From Aspidiotus rigidus (Eukaryota; Arthropoda; Insecta; Hemiptera; Diaspididae), in NCBI GenBank assembly GCA_035079385.1, contig JAVHKY010000004.1, forward strand, positions 17,763,001-17,827,000: a stretch of 64,000 nt of DNA. Reading direction: 5' to 3'. Made by a program: the position numbers and the translations under genes. The notes beneath the pieces are model-generated. The model ran no database searches, had not been told where the DNA came from, and saw only the letters and a program-made list of their open reading frames with translations. Positions 1-9,521 of this stretch are shown here, in pieces (within the stretch, counting starts at the first letter, position 1; the number at the start of each line of letters is the position of its first letter).

Positions 1-136
1 CTCAAGGTTGCGGCTATCCATTATAAACGCGAAAAACGAATACTTCGAAGGGAGAGTAAACAGTGCAAATTGCAGAAAAATACATTTATTATGGATAGCT
101 GTAACCTTGAGGAACGTATTCGTTTAATTTTTTTCT
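1..136. mobile_element. Head-to-head ends of two Penelope-like elements
   Basis: Positions 1-25 and about 91-115 form an inverted repeat of roughly 25 bp. Read on the minus strand, 92 to 22 matches the 3' end of the PLEs in this window (Cys/Gly-free UTR with the phrase ending in CTTCGAAGTATTC), followed at 21 by an ATG and codons M-D-S-R-N-L-E, which are the first codons of PLE family A. On the plus strand, ATG at 94 gives M-D-S-C-N-L-E-E-R-I-R and then diverges at about 136. This is the same inverted tail arrangement seen intact at 45940-46061. The minus copy runs off the left edge, so its length is unknown. Confidence 0.7.
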
Positions 137-1379
137 TAATGACCTTGACATACTTCGGAGAATTGAAATTGAAGGTCCGCCACTGCAGGAAGATCAGGAG
201 ACTCAAACGCTTCCCTTACGCCATCTGAAGAAATATCGCGTCAACGTGCGTAACGAACGAAGCGAGCTGCGAGTTCGAGGTCTACCATCAAAAGATCAAG
301 GAACAAGAACTCTCCACTTCCCAGCTGAAGCGATGCAGCAAAAACGTGAGCAACACACGAATTGAGTTGAGCACCTTTGTCGTTAGGATTTCAAAAAGTT
401 CCTATTTTCTTGAAAAAATGTTAACCTTAGAGCATAAGGTTAGCCTATTGACCTTGATATAAATGACGTTGACTTTCTTCAGGAACTGAGGACAAATTGA
501 GGTCTGTTAACGACGAATCTTGAGACTAAAGACCACCCGTCTAAGCTTTGTAATACAGTGCAATGCTAAAAACTTTTTATAGACTTAGTTCAAATTCAAA
601 CCAATAACATAGTAGGAGTTGAGCGGAGAATTTGCGATGCCAGCTTTGGTTTGCTTGTAGTAGACGCAGATGCCACATTTCATCTTGGTATTTGCTCTGT
701 TGATTGTTGATTTCTCTCGTAGCTGCTATGTGCGAGGATTTCTGATGAAATCTCCAGGTTCGCCAGATTCGGAACAAGCGTTGGTCTCTCGGAGTTTTAG
801 GCGACTTTCCCTGATTCGGTGACCCGCCTCACCACAACGGACGTTGTAGTCAATGGTATGACTTCTTAGACGCGTTGTGGATACCTTTGCAAAGGGAATT
901 CAGTCCACTGTGAATTTGACATGTAGGACAGGTGTTGGACTCCTCTTAGCCTCTCGTTTGGCGTGTTGTTGAAGAATGCTCCTGCATTTTGTTTGCTTTG
1001 CCAGGTAAAATACTTTGGCAAGGTCAGCTTTACTCTTGATTGATCAGCATATCAAACGGAGTGCCCATTGTTTCTCCCACGCAAAATGAACCGCCGCAGA
1101 GAAATTTTCCAGACAGATTGCACAAGTGTGTCAGCTTTTATCATCCTCCTTTTTGGCAATCCAAACCCAGAGTTTGCGTCGTTCGTCCTTGGCCGCTGAG
1201 AAAGAATTCGTCAGCAATAAATGACAGTGAATTTGAATTTGTGACCGTTTCTATTGTTGGCGTTCTAATTGCTCCAATATGTCGTCGAGAACAATTGACC
1301 TGTGTACGAGGATTCATTAGGTGCAATTCCAATGGTACGAGATCATTTTGTAGCAATGACTCGTAGAGTCTCATTCTCC
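137..1379. other. No gene recognised
   Basis: Only short open frames occur here, the longest being 108 codons at 1040-1366 on the plus strand, overlapped by a 77-codon frame on the minus strand. Neither has a recognisable motif or biased composition. I see no RNA gene and no clear mobile-element end. Confidence 0.5.
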
Positions 1380-3262
1380 CAGGAAGTTCGATAATCTCAA
1401 CATGAAATCATGTCTGACCTTGACCTACTTCAGGACAATTTCCTAGATGACGTCCTAACCTGCCCAACTATTATTATTTATTACACTGAGGAATCTGAAG
1501 GAGTCAAATGTGACTTGAATACAATGAGAGGGCATGTAGGGCGCCCACTCTCAGAAAATTTAATTACCTCAACCTAACATCACACCTGATCTTGACCTAC
1601 ATTCAAACAACTACCTGGGTGACGTCACAGGCTGAGCAAATGTGACCCCGTCTACAGAAACTCACCTTAGTGTTGAATATCGATCAGGAGGAAAGGATCT
1701 TTTACAAGAGAAGGAAGAATCCTCTTCTCCTGATTGTAATTGAACTCTAAGGCGGGGACGGGGTCACAAATATCAGTCCATCCTACTCGGGCAATCTTAA
1801 TGGGTCATTAGCGGGAAAAAACTCACGGGTTCTTTAACAGAGTTTAGCGAGGAGTGGTAGGAACCTGTTTTGTGGGACACGTGGATCTGAAAAATGTTTG
1901 ACGTCATCAGATTGTAACGTCACAAGCCTGACCTATGACGGCAACAAGTTGTGACGTCACAGACTTGGATCTCCAACCTATATATGATAAGAGGTCGACC
2001 TCTGAATGACCTTGAGGTTGCCGGCGGCCTTTTTTCAAACTCCCCTCCACCCCTCCCCCCCATAAAATGGGTTCCTCGTTAAAATGCGATCTGAATATCG
2101 TGATATGGGAGAAAGTAGGGTACGACCCCTCAGTTTAGAGAGCTCGTAATCTCAACCTGATATCACGCTTGACCTTCACCTTCATGGAGACAACTACTCG
2201 GATGACGTCATTGGCAGTGCAAATATTATTCTATACTATTCTAGGGGACCCGAAGTGATGATTAGCATGGAAAATGTGACTTGAATAAAGTGGAGGGAGA
2301 AAATTCTAAAACAGTTCAATGATCACAACTTGGAATCATGCCTGACCTTGACCTATACACGGAAAACTGACCGGATGACGTTGTAAGCTATAAAAAATAT
2401 TGTTCTTTGCTACTCTGGGAGATGTGAAAGGGTCATTAATGAGAAAGAGACGACCCAAATATAATGGAGGGAGAGAGTGGGATACCTTTCCTCAAACAGT
2501 TGAATTATCTAAACCTGAAATAACAACGCTTGACCTAAATATGGTCACCTTCCCAGATGACGTAGGAAGCCATGAAAATAACACTCTACATTACCCTGAG
2601 AGATCTAAAGGAGTTACCAGCGAGGAAATGTGAATTGAATATGGTGGAAAAATGGCTGCACTATCCCAGAAAGTTGAATGAACTGAGAGTGACATCCCAC
2701 CAACCTTGATCTACATTTGTACAATTACCTAAATGAGGTCATAGGCTGTGCAAATATCAACCTATGCTACTCTAGGGGATCCAAAGGGATAATTTCTGGG
2801 GAATATGATGTGGTGAGCGAGTGAAGTACTCGTTTTCAAACTGTTCAATAATCTGAACTTGACTTACATTTGGTCGACTACCCGGGTGACGTTATAGGCT
2901 GTGCACATAATAATCTATGCTCCTCTAGAGAGGGGGAAATGTAATCCGACTATGATGGAGGGATAAGTTAGAGTACACTTCCTCAAACAGTTCAATGATT
3001 TTAACCTGAAATCATACCCAACTTTGACCCACATTTGGTCGACTACCCGTATGACCTCTTAAGCTGTGCAAATATTATTCTATTACTCGAGGGCACCTGA
3101 GGGGGTCATCAGCGAGGAAACTATGAACTGAATATGACGAGAGAAGGAAATCGGATGGACTTCTCTAGAAAGTTCAGTGGTCTCAACACTGCATCACGCC
3201 CAACCTTGACCTACGACGACTACCCGGATGACGTCATATGCTGAGCAATGTCTATTATACTC
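1380..3262 (+). repeat. Degenerate ~165-bp tandem repeat with CRE-like core
   Basis: About nine diverged units can be followed, with conserved blocks starting near 1390, 1565, 2150, 2318, 2503, 2677, 2842, 2990 and 3172. Each unit carries, in order, 'TTGACCTACATTTGG', 'GACTACCCGGATGACGTCA', 'GCTGTGCAAATATTATTC' and 'CTACTCTAGGGG', then a purine-rich tail. The core is often a perfect or one-off TGACGTCA. A different dispersed repeat (1820-2000) interrupts the array. The same unit occurs inverted at 7430-7740 and 12600-13530. The divergence between units points to an old array. No coding frame runs through it. Confidence 0.75.
1820..2000 (+). repeat. Dispersed repeat, copy 1 (pairs with 56655-56935)
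   Basis: The segment starting at 'GGGTTCTTTAACAGA', continuing through 'GGATCTGAAAAATGT' and several GACGTCA motifs, and ending in 'TATATATGATAAGAGG', recurs in the same order at 56655-56935. Perfect TGACGTCA octamers occur near 1903 and 1953. The terminal 'ctatatatgataagagg' phrase also ends units of the 15466-18145 array and occurs near 26150 and 28510, so this is a widely dispersed family of unknown class. Confidence 0.6.
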
Positions 3263-4598
3263 TGGGGAATCTGAAGTGCTTGTCGGCGGGGGGAGGTGGC
3301 CTAAATTTGATGAAAGCAGAGAGAGACCGAAATGAGTTTAATGGTGTCGGTATAATGTCGCGGTAGTGGTATCGCGAAGCACATCCAGTTGTGAAGTTTC
3401 ACAGAAGGGAAATATTCGTCACGTAGTAACGGATTTACGTAATACCTGATGTCGAACCCGAAAAAGGATGGCAAGTGAACTACTCGAGTTATGAGTTTTG
3501 TAATAGCGACTGAATGCCTGCAATACGGAAAGCTCCGAACACATTACACTACCATCCTACACACGTATATATTCAGAACTGTAACGACCGCAATTTACGA
3601 TAAACATATCAGCTTTTCCGACCCATATATCTGCGTACGCGTGGTCAATATCGTACAGAAAATCACGAAAGTTTCGACAGATAAACAAGTGCAAATTGAG
3701 AATCATTTCGAATTCGCGAATTCAATTTCGGAGAAACGCGCGAGTGTCGATAATCCATTCGCTCAACGCTCGTTAGAATTTTCGTATTCGTTCGAAGAGC
3801 GCTTAACTTCTCTTCAGTACTCGAGCAGCGTAACGTATACGTGCATTGGCGCCTCGTAAATGATCACGGTAATTGAAAATTTCACCCTGTACACGTTGTA
3901 TGTAGAGTAGCCAAGGTGTGTTGTAATCGCGTGGATATATACGTACACAAGAGCATAATATGGTATGCGAGTAGTTACATGAAATTGATTTTCACGCTAT
4001 ACCGATACACCCTTTGATCGCGACATCGTCGTCGTACCAAACTAGCAACCGTGTTTTTGTTTTCAAGTACTTCTCTCCCACCGCCCTGCATATTTAAATA
4101 TATTTTAAGCACTTTTCCATACTTTCAGATCAATTCATAAGCATTATACAAATGAGCGTTGTTATTATGGAAAATTTCACGTGATAATCTACAACCTTTT
4201 CTCGTGTTTGTTCGTTTCGTGTTACATTGTAACCCTGCTGACCACATTAAAAGTTATTGGCTATTAATCGAATTACGAAGTTCGTATAAATTTCGGCCAA
4301 CTGATTCTTAGGAGCTCCAAAAGCACGTGACAAAATTTGAAAATATTGAGTTTCATCACCGACACCACTCACAGTGGTCGGAAATTGAAAAAAGCTGGAC
4401 TTTAATCCAAAATTGAAAGTTTTCAGAACACCATGAGATATATGAAAATAATTAGCTCTTCCGACCTTTGATCTTTTCCCGTTTTCACTACCACCTTACC
4501 AACCTAAAATTGCAGAGCTTCCCAGATTCATCACAGTCATTGCTTTTCTCACACAAAAATACGCTATATCAAAGCAATGTTGGGTTTTTCTACAAGTA
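3263..4598. other. No gene recognised
   Basis: A 122-codon plus-strand frame at 3491-3859 has no motif, signal peptide or homology that I recognise and is not supported by flanking signals. The rest is AT-rich sequence without a visible mobile-element terminus or RNA gene. Confidence 0.45.
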
Positions 4599-6560
4599 CA
4601 GTAAAACCTCGATGTGAAAACTCGGTAACTGAAAAACCTCATTATCTGCAATAAAATTGCCGTCCCTTCACCTTGAACTAATTTCCCATGTAAATGTTAC
4701 TCCTCAAGTGAAAGAAACTGAGTAGGCATGACTCGCTAACTGAAAAAAAAAATTAGCTTCAAACAGCTGATTTTACCCCCTAAAAGTCGTCTATTTTCTC
4801 TCACTGTTCGAAGTTTGACTCCACAAGTGAAATGTTTTATCGAAAAACTCTATTGTACAGTAAAGGATAAGGCGGGTGAACCTGTAACAACTTGATTTAC
4901 TGCGACTAACTGACGGGTGGGCGATCGTGCTTTCTTTACATTTTCGTTTCAAACGAACAGTGAATTCATGAATGACTTAACGCTATGGTGGATAAGAAGT
5001 TGACGTCTTTATCGATCAGTGATAAGATTAAAGTGCTTGAAGAACTCGAAACAAATTCGAGAAGTGATGTAGGTAAGAAGTTCAAGATTAGCCAATCGAC
5101 CATAACTCGTATTCTTCGACAGAAAGACGAACTCCTCGCAGGTGATAAAAATTCTTCTCGAAAACGACGCAGAGAAGCAGAACATCCAGAATTGGAGGAT
5201 TGTCTGGTGAAATGGATAAAGAAAACGCGAGAGGATAATGTTCCCATTTCTGGTCCAATGCTTCAACGTCAAGGTAAGAAGTTTGCCGACATGTTAAAAA
5301 TTCTTGCAAGTTCGTTCAGCGGTAGTAATGGATGGCTTGGAAAATTCAAGCAGAGGCATGACATAGTTTTTCGACAAATAAGCGGTGAAGGCAAAGCTGT
5401 AGATGGAGAAGTATGCCGAGAGTGGAAAGAAACTTTGCGGTCCATTATCGAAGGTCATCAGCCCCGTGATGTGTTCAACGCGGATGAGACGGGACTCTTC
5501 TATCAGTGCCTACCGAATAAAACCATGTGCTTCAAGGGAGAAACATGCCAAGGGGGGAAACACAGCAAAGAACGCGTCACGTTATTACTCGGTGCTAATA
5601 TGGACGGATCTGAGAAGTTACCTCCTCTGATGATAGGAAAATCCCAAAAACCTCGGTGTTTTGCCAAGGTGAAAACGTTTCCCATGGAATATTTGGCGAA
5701 TAAAAAAGCATGGATGACGTCGAACCTATTTAAACAGTGGCTTTTGAAGCTGGACTCCACAATGAAGTTTCAAAAACGACACGTACTGCTCTTCATTGAC
5801 AATTGCTCGGCCCACTCACCCCTACCACAGCTGAAGAATGTCAACGTTCAATTTCTTCCACCGAACACGACCAGTCATCTACAACCACTTGACCAGGGCA
5901 TAATTCGAAATTTCAAGAGTTTCTACCGCATTGAAGTTATCGATCACATTTTGGAAGCCATCGAGCAGTCAACAGATAGGAAAATTAATGTCTTACAGGC
6001 AATGAGAATGGCTCGTATGGCATGGAGCAATGTCACGCAGTCTACAATCGCGAACTGTTTTAGGAGGTGCGGATTTTCGTTTGAAACTGAAGCTGTGATG
6101 CCTGCCATTGAAGTGACCGAGGAACCACCTAATTGGCAAAAGTTGACAGAACTTCTTCCTGGTGAAACGAACGCTTCGTTGACTTTTCAAGATTTCGTGT
6201 GCTTTGATGATGCCGTTCACGTATGCGGTCAAGTCAGTGATGAAGACATTGTAGCTGAAGTCACAGAACCACATGAAAGTGCTGATGAAAGTGAGGGAGG
6301 CGAGGATGATGGCTCCCCGCCTGAAAATATTATACGACGAGATGCACAGTCTGCTCTTCTTACTTTACAAAAATTTTTAGAAAGTAAAGAGGGTGTGCCC
6401 CATTCATTTTTTTCTACCCTTGTAGATCTCCAGAAATTTGTAAAAAATAGTACTGAACATACGCAATCGAAAATAACGGACTTTTTCGCGAAATAAAATA
6501 TACATGTACATATTTATGAAAAACTCGTTAAGTGACCATTTTTTCTCGCGTCCTCTCTAA
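4599..6560 (+). mobile_element. pogo/Tigger DNA transposon, right end not found
   Basis: The left terminus is at 4599, where CAGTAAAACCTCGATGTGAA follows a TA dinucleotide, as expected for pogo/Tigger elements that duplicate TA. Subterminal copies of the 'ctcggtaactgaaaa' phrase follow at about 4620 and 4730. The transposase occupies 4985-6496. Downstream, 'ctcgttaagtga' and 'ctctctaagtgaaaag' motifs at 6524-6570 look subterminal, but the expected inverted 'gaggttttactg' end is not visible, so the right end seems truncated near 6560. Confidence 0.8.
4985..6496 (+). CDS. Tigger-type transposase (CENP-B-like DDE_1), intact
   Basis: This 503-residue protein would bind the element's terminal repeats and catalyse cut-and-paste transposition in the nucleus. 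Residues about 5-50 form a pipsqueak/CENP-B type helix-turn-helix (ISDKIKVLEELETNSRSDVG, then KISQSTITRIL). About 65-135 form the second, Tc5-like helix-turn-helix (GWLGKFKQRHDI). The DDE_1 catalytic core follows with D167 in FNADETGLFYQ, D272 in LLFIDNCSAH and D303 in LQPLDQGIIRNF, a DD31D spacing normal for this family. The acidic C-terminus (about 415-450) and ITDFF tail are also usual. There is no stop or frameshift over the full family length, unlike almost every other element here. ATG 4985 is the first in frame before the DNA-binding domain. The missing right terminus makes self-mobilisation uncertain. Confidence 0.93.
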   Translation: MVDKKLTSLSISDKIKVLEELETNSRSDVGKKFKISQSTITRILRQKDELLAGDKNSSRKRRREAEHPELEDCLVKWIKKTREDNVPISGPMLQRQGKKFADMLKILASSFSGSNGWLGKFKQRHDIVFRQISGEGKAVDGEVCREWKETLRSIIEGHQPRDVFNADETGLFYQCLPNKTMCFKGETCQGGKHSKERVTLLLGANMDGSEKLPPLMIGKSQKPRCFAKVKTFPMEYLANKKAWMTSNLFKQWLLKLDSTMKFQKRHVLLFIDNCSAHSPLPQLKNVNVQFLPPNTTSHLQPLDQGIIRNFKSFYRIEVIDHILEAIEQSTDRKINVLQAMRMARMAWSNVTQSTIANCFRRCGFSFETEAVMPAIEVTEEPPNWQKLTELLPGETNASLTFQDFVCFDDAVHVCGQVSDEDIVAEVTEPHESADESEGGEDDGSPPENIIRRDAQSALLTLQKFLESKEGVPHSFFSTLVDLQKFVKNSTEHTQSKITDFFAK

Positions 6561-7429
6561 GTGAAAAGTTTCTTAATAGCATCAAAAAACACTGCATTGA
6601 AATTTCAGCATGCATGCAACTATTGTTGCCTATCCAGGCATTTTGAAGGGGTCAACATAATAAACTGTCAATTTCGTTTAGTGTTCATCTCGGTACACCC
6701 GAAAATTTGGACGGTAGTGTGCAGTGAGGTCAACGTCTTGTATCCCCGTTGTCATCCTTCGCCATTAGTCGCCACTTCGTCTGCTGTGTGCGTTAGAAGT
6801 GGAGTTACCCATAAAAAATCATACTAATGCTTCAATTAGCGAGGACGTTGAATTGTACCCATGGTATTATATGCCGTCATACATCCACAAAATATTAATC
6901 CATGGAGCAGACATAATAGGGGAATCCTCGTTACCAATAGGGCCCATAGGGCCTACTCGATGGGAATTTTCCGAGTCTCACAGTCCAGCCTAGGGCCTCA
7001 CAGACAGGCATTCATAAATTGATGGAGAGGGAGGATGTGAGGATACAGAATATGCCAAAAAGTAATTGAATCGAGTTCTGTAAAAGACGTCCAAGCAAAT
7101 TATGAGCCAACAGTTGGGAGGAAGAGATCTCTTGTAGTTGTGCGTTGGACACTATTCTATGGATCGTAGATTGTACGCTTGGCCGGCTTTCACAGAGCCT
7201 GATTCAATTGTGGTAAGTAATAACCGGCAATGGAGAGTATATGAGTACTCGAGGTGCATTATTTCAGTTCCCCTTCCCCGGAGAATCAATGTATCAAAAG
7301 GTTAGTGCATCGTCGATGGCACCTCCTTTCTCAGAAAATGTCAAGGGGAGCTGAAAAAATGGCGATACCACCTCGAGGCTCTTAAACATGAGTATATCTT
7401 TAATGCACGTTGGATTACACATTCATTCA
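6561..7429. other. No gene recognised
   Basis: Short open frames only (88 and 64 codons), neither with recognisable features. The sequence from about 7260 grades into an inverted relative of the 165-bp repeat. No RNA gene or element end was identified. Confidence 0.45.
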
Positions 7430-7740
7430 GTTGGTCTCATTTTGCATCCTCCAGATTCCCTGAGTGGCGTAGACTAATATTTTCTCAGATTATGACATCA
7501 TCAAGAGTAGTCATCTGTATGCAGGTCAAGGTCAGGTGCGATGGCATGTTGAGACCATTGAACTCTGGGAAGTTTACGCTATACTTCCTCCTATTATCAT
7601 ATTCAGGTCACATTTCCCCGCTTATGACCCTTTCAGATTTCCTAGAGTAGCATAGAATAATATTTGCACAGTCTATGACGTCACCCAGGTGGTCGGCCAA
7701 ATGTAGGTCAAGGTTTCTCTCCCTTGCAATTTGAGCCGAG
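7430..7740 (-). repeat. Inverted block of the ~165-bp CRE-core repeat
   Basis: Two units of the 1380-3262 repeat lie here in reverse orientation. 'GGTCAAGGTCAGGTGCGAT' near 7527 and 'TATGACGTCACCCAGG' near 7674 are the reverse complements of conserved blocks in the first array. The unit boundaries are near 7445 and 7600. Confidence 0.7.
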
Positions 7741-7883
7741 ACAGTAAGAACGCTAGATCAGACTCTCATCTGTCTCTTGGTAGGTCGGGAAGGTGTGAAA
7801 TTAGATAGAAGTCATTGAACTCACTGGAGGGTGAGTGCTATCTTCTCCTTTAATATCAATTTGACCAATATAATATATGAGTA

Positions 7884-8292
7884 GTAATGTCCTCCGTTTG
7901 GTACAGCTTGTGACTCAGTATATTTAGTATCAAGTCAATTGGTGGTCAATTTTGGGCAATTTTAACCAAAAATGACCAAAAACAACCACCAATTTTGACC
8001 AAAATTGACCAATTCTAACCAAAAACGACCAAAACCTACCAATTGTGACCAAAATCAATCACCAAATGACTAGGTACACTTTGTACCAAGTACACTATGT
8101 ACCGAGTCAATTGGTGGCAAATGTTGGTTGTTTTTGGTTGAAATTGGTTGATTTTTGTCGAAATTAATTGTTTTTTTGTTGAAGGTGGTGGTTGTTTTTG
8201 GTTGAAATTGGTAAATTTTGGTCAAAATTGACTACCATGTGACTTGGTACCATGTGTACCAAGTCACAAAGTGTACCAAACGGGAGACATTA
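7884..8292. mobile_element. Fold-back element with TIRs and ACC/GGT-rich arms
   Basis: The left end (TAATGTCCTCCGTTTGGTAC) and the right end (GTACCAAACGGGAGACATTA) are near-perfect inverted repeats, followed by a second matched block (TTGTGACTCAGTA against TACCAAGTCACAA). The left half is made of GACCAAAA/ACCAATT words and the right half of TTTTGGTTG/AAATTGG words, so the whole 0.4 kb can fold on itself. A degenerate copy of the terminus ('GGTACACTTTGTACC') lies in the centre near 8071. There is no open frame. The class is uncertain; it looks like a short non-autonomous fold-back element or MITE. Confidence 0.65.
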
Positions 8293-8304
8293 TTAAAATT
8301 TCTG

Positions 8305-8425
8305 AAATTAGGCGTTTGTGAAATTTTTTATTTGTGAAATTTGATTTGTGATTTTTTCTTTTGTGAAATTGGGTGTCAGTGAAAATGTCCATTCGTGAAA
8401 ATGGCTTCGTGAAAATGTCTGGGAA
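8305..8425 (+). repeat. Short degenerate tandem (TTTGTGAAAT-type, about 14-19 bp)
   Basis: About seven imperfect copies follow one another, based on 'TTTGTGAAATT' and drifting to 'TTCGTGAAAATG' toward the right. The array begins immediately after the fold-back element's right end. Confidence 0.6.
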
Positions 8426-9150
8426 TCGATATACAAAGTTGTACAAGTACATGGGCCGGAGGTCAAAATTTTCTCAACAAAAGATACAATTTTTTCAAAT
8501 CTGAAGGTCGTGGTCGTCAGACGATCGGACGTAATCCAAGAAATAGGGTACGGGTTAGAAAATGAATTGAATATGCGAAACATGTCAAAAGTTTCTACGT
8601 ACGTCAGCGGTGTAGATGAGATACCGTAATTCTCAGTGCGCTGTATTTCAACAGATGTCAAAAACAAACACCCTTTGGCACAAGATGTGAATTTAGTATT
8701 ACTCATTATTAATTCGAATTATTCTATTTGGTTTGATAAGCGTTACTCATTCACGCTCAAAGTATATTTGTAACTGATAGCTTAACAATAGAATCAAACT
8801 CTCGCGAGAATCGATATTGAAACGCCGTCATGATTTGATAAACTTCTAAATGTCTCACACTCGAAGACGTTTTATTAGTCTTTCATTTTCTCGAGAAGAG
8901 TGTTTGAACGTATTGGAAATTTTTCTTTGTCCATCTATTTGTCTGTAGCACAAATCGCATCTTTACACATCGATTGAAGCCGACCGCATTTGCACATTCT
9001 CGTCTGATGTTCAGCATTGCAAATTATAGAGATTTAAGAAAATTATCGACAAAATATTTATGTACGTCAAAAAAAGACCACACTTTGCGAAGGACGTTGC
9101 TTCGCGAATAAGAATTTTAAATGTACCTCAAATATAAAAAAATTGGCCCT
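8426..9150. other. No gene recognised
   Basis: AT-rich sequence with no convincing open frame. A 132-codon minus-strand frame (8308-8706) overlaps the preceding tandem repeat and is probably fortuitous. Confidence 0.45.
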
Positions 9151-9154
9151 TCTT

Positions 9155-9295
9155 CATGCTCTCAGTCTCAAGGGCATTTCAGAGAACGAAAAAATCGACA
9201 AAGTAGCCAAACAAGCTACCAATCACCAGTCAACCCCTCTATTCTTCCAAACTCTTCAACAAATACAACTCCACCCGAGTGTGGTTCCCTCATAG
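9155..9295 (+). pseudogene. RNase H C-terminal fragment of a LINE
   Basis: One frame from 9155 reads KGISENEKIDKVAKQAT and ends at a stop at 9293-9295. This matches the end of the retroelement RNase H domain, where G-I-x-x-N-E-x-x-D-x-x-A-K is the conserved block holding the last catalytic aspartate. Only about 46 codons survive; the reverse transcriptase is absent. A PLE composite is inserted just downstream (target site 9310-9322). A host RNase H is unlikely given the context. Confidence 0.6.
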
Positions 9296-9430
9296 GTCTG
9301 ACCTCAAATCTCACTAAACAAGAATTAATTGGGTTATCCAAATTATGACCAAAAACATCAAACGACGACATACTCAAAGAAGTAAAACAGACGGAATAAT
9401 TTAATTAAAGCTACAGAAATACAAAATACA

Positions 9431-9466
9431 CCGGAGCGCTTTCGATTAAAGAACCATTGTCAACGG
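9431..9466 (-). ncRNA. Hammerhead-like core in PLE 3' UTR
   Basis: Read on the minus strand, 'GTTGACAATGGTTCTTTAAT' is followed by CGAAAGCGC. The short hairpin followed by GAAA is the same block found at every PLE 3' end in this window. Hammerhead ribozyme motifs are known from PLE terminal repeats. Here the CUGANGA box is degenerate (TTGACAA), so activity is doubtful. Confidence 0.4.
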
Positions 9467-9521
9467 GTGACATGAAAACAACTGAACCAACACCGGCCGG
9501 CAACAAACACTGCCGAGGAAA

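Noticed and set aside
1040..1374. Overlapping 108- and 77-codon ORFs on opposite strands
   Set aside because: Neither shows a domain, start context or composition that distinguishes it from chance.
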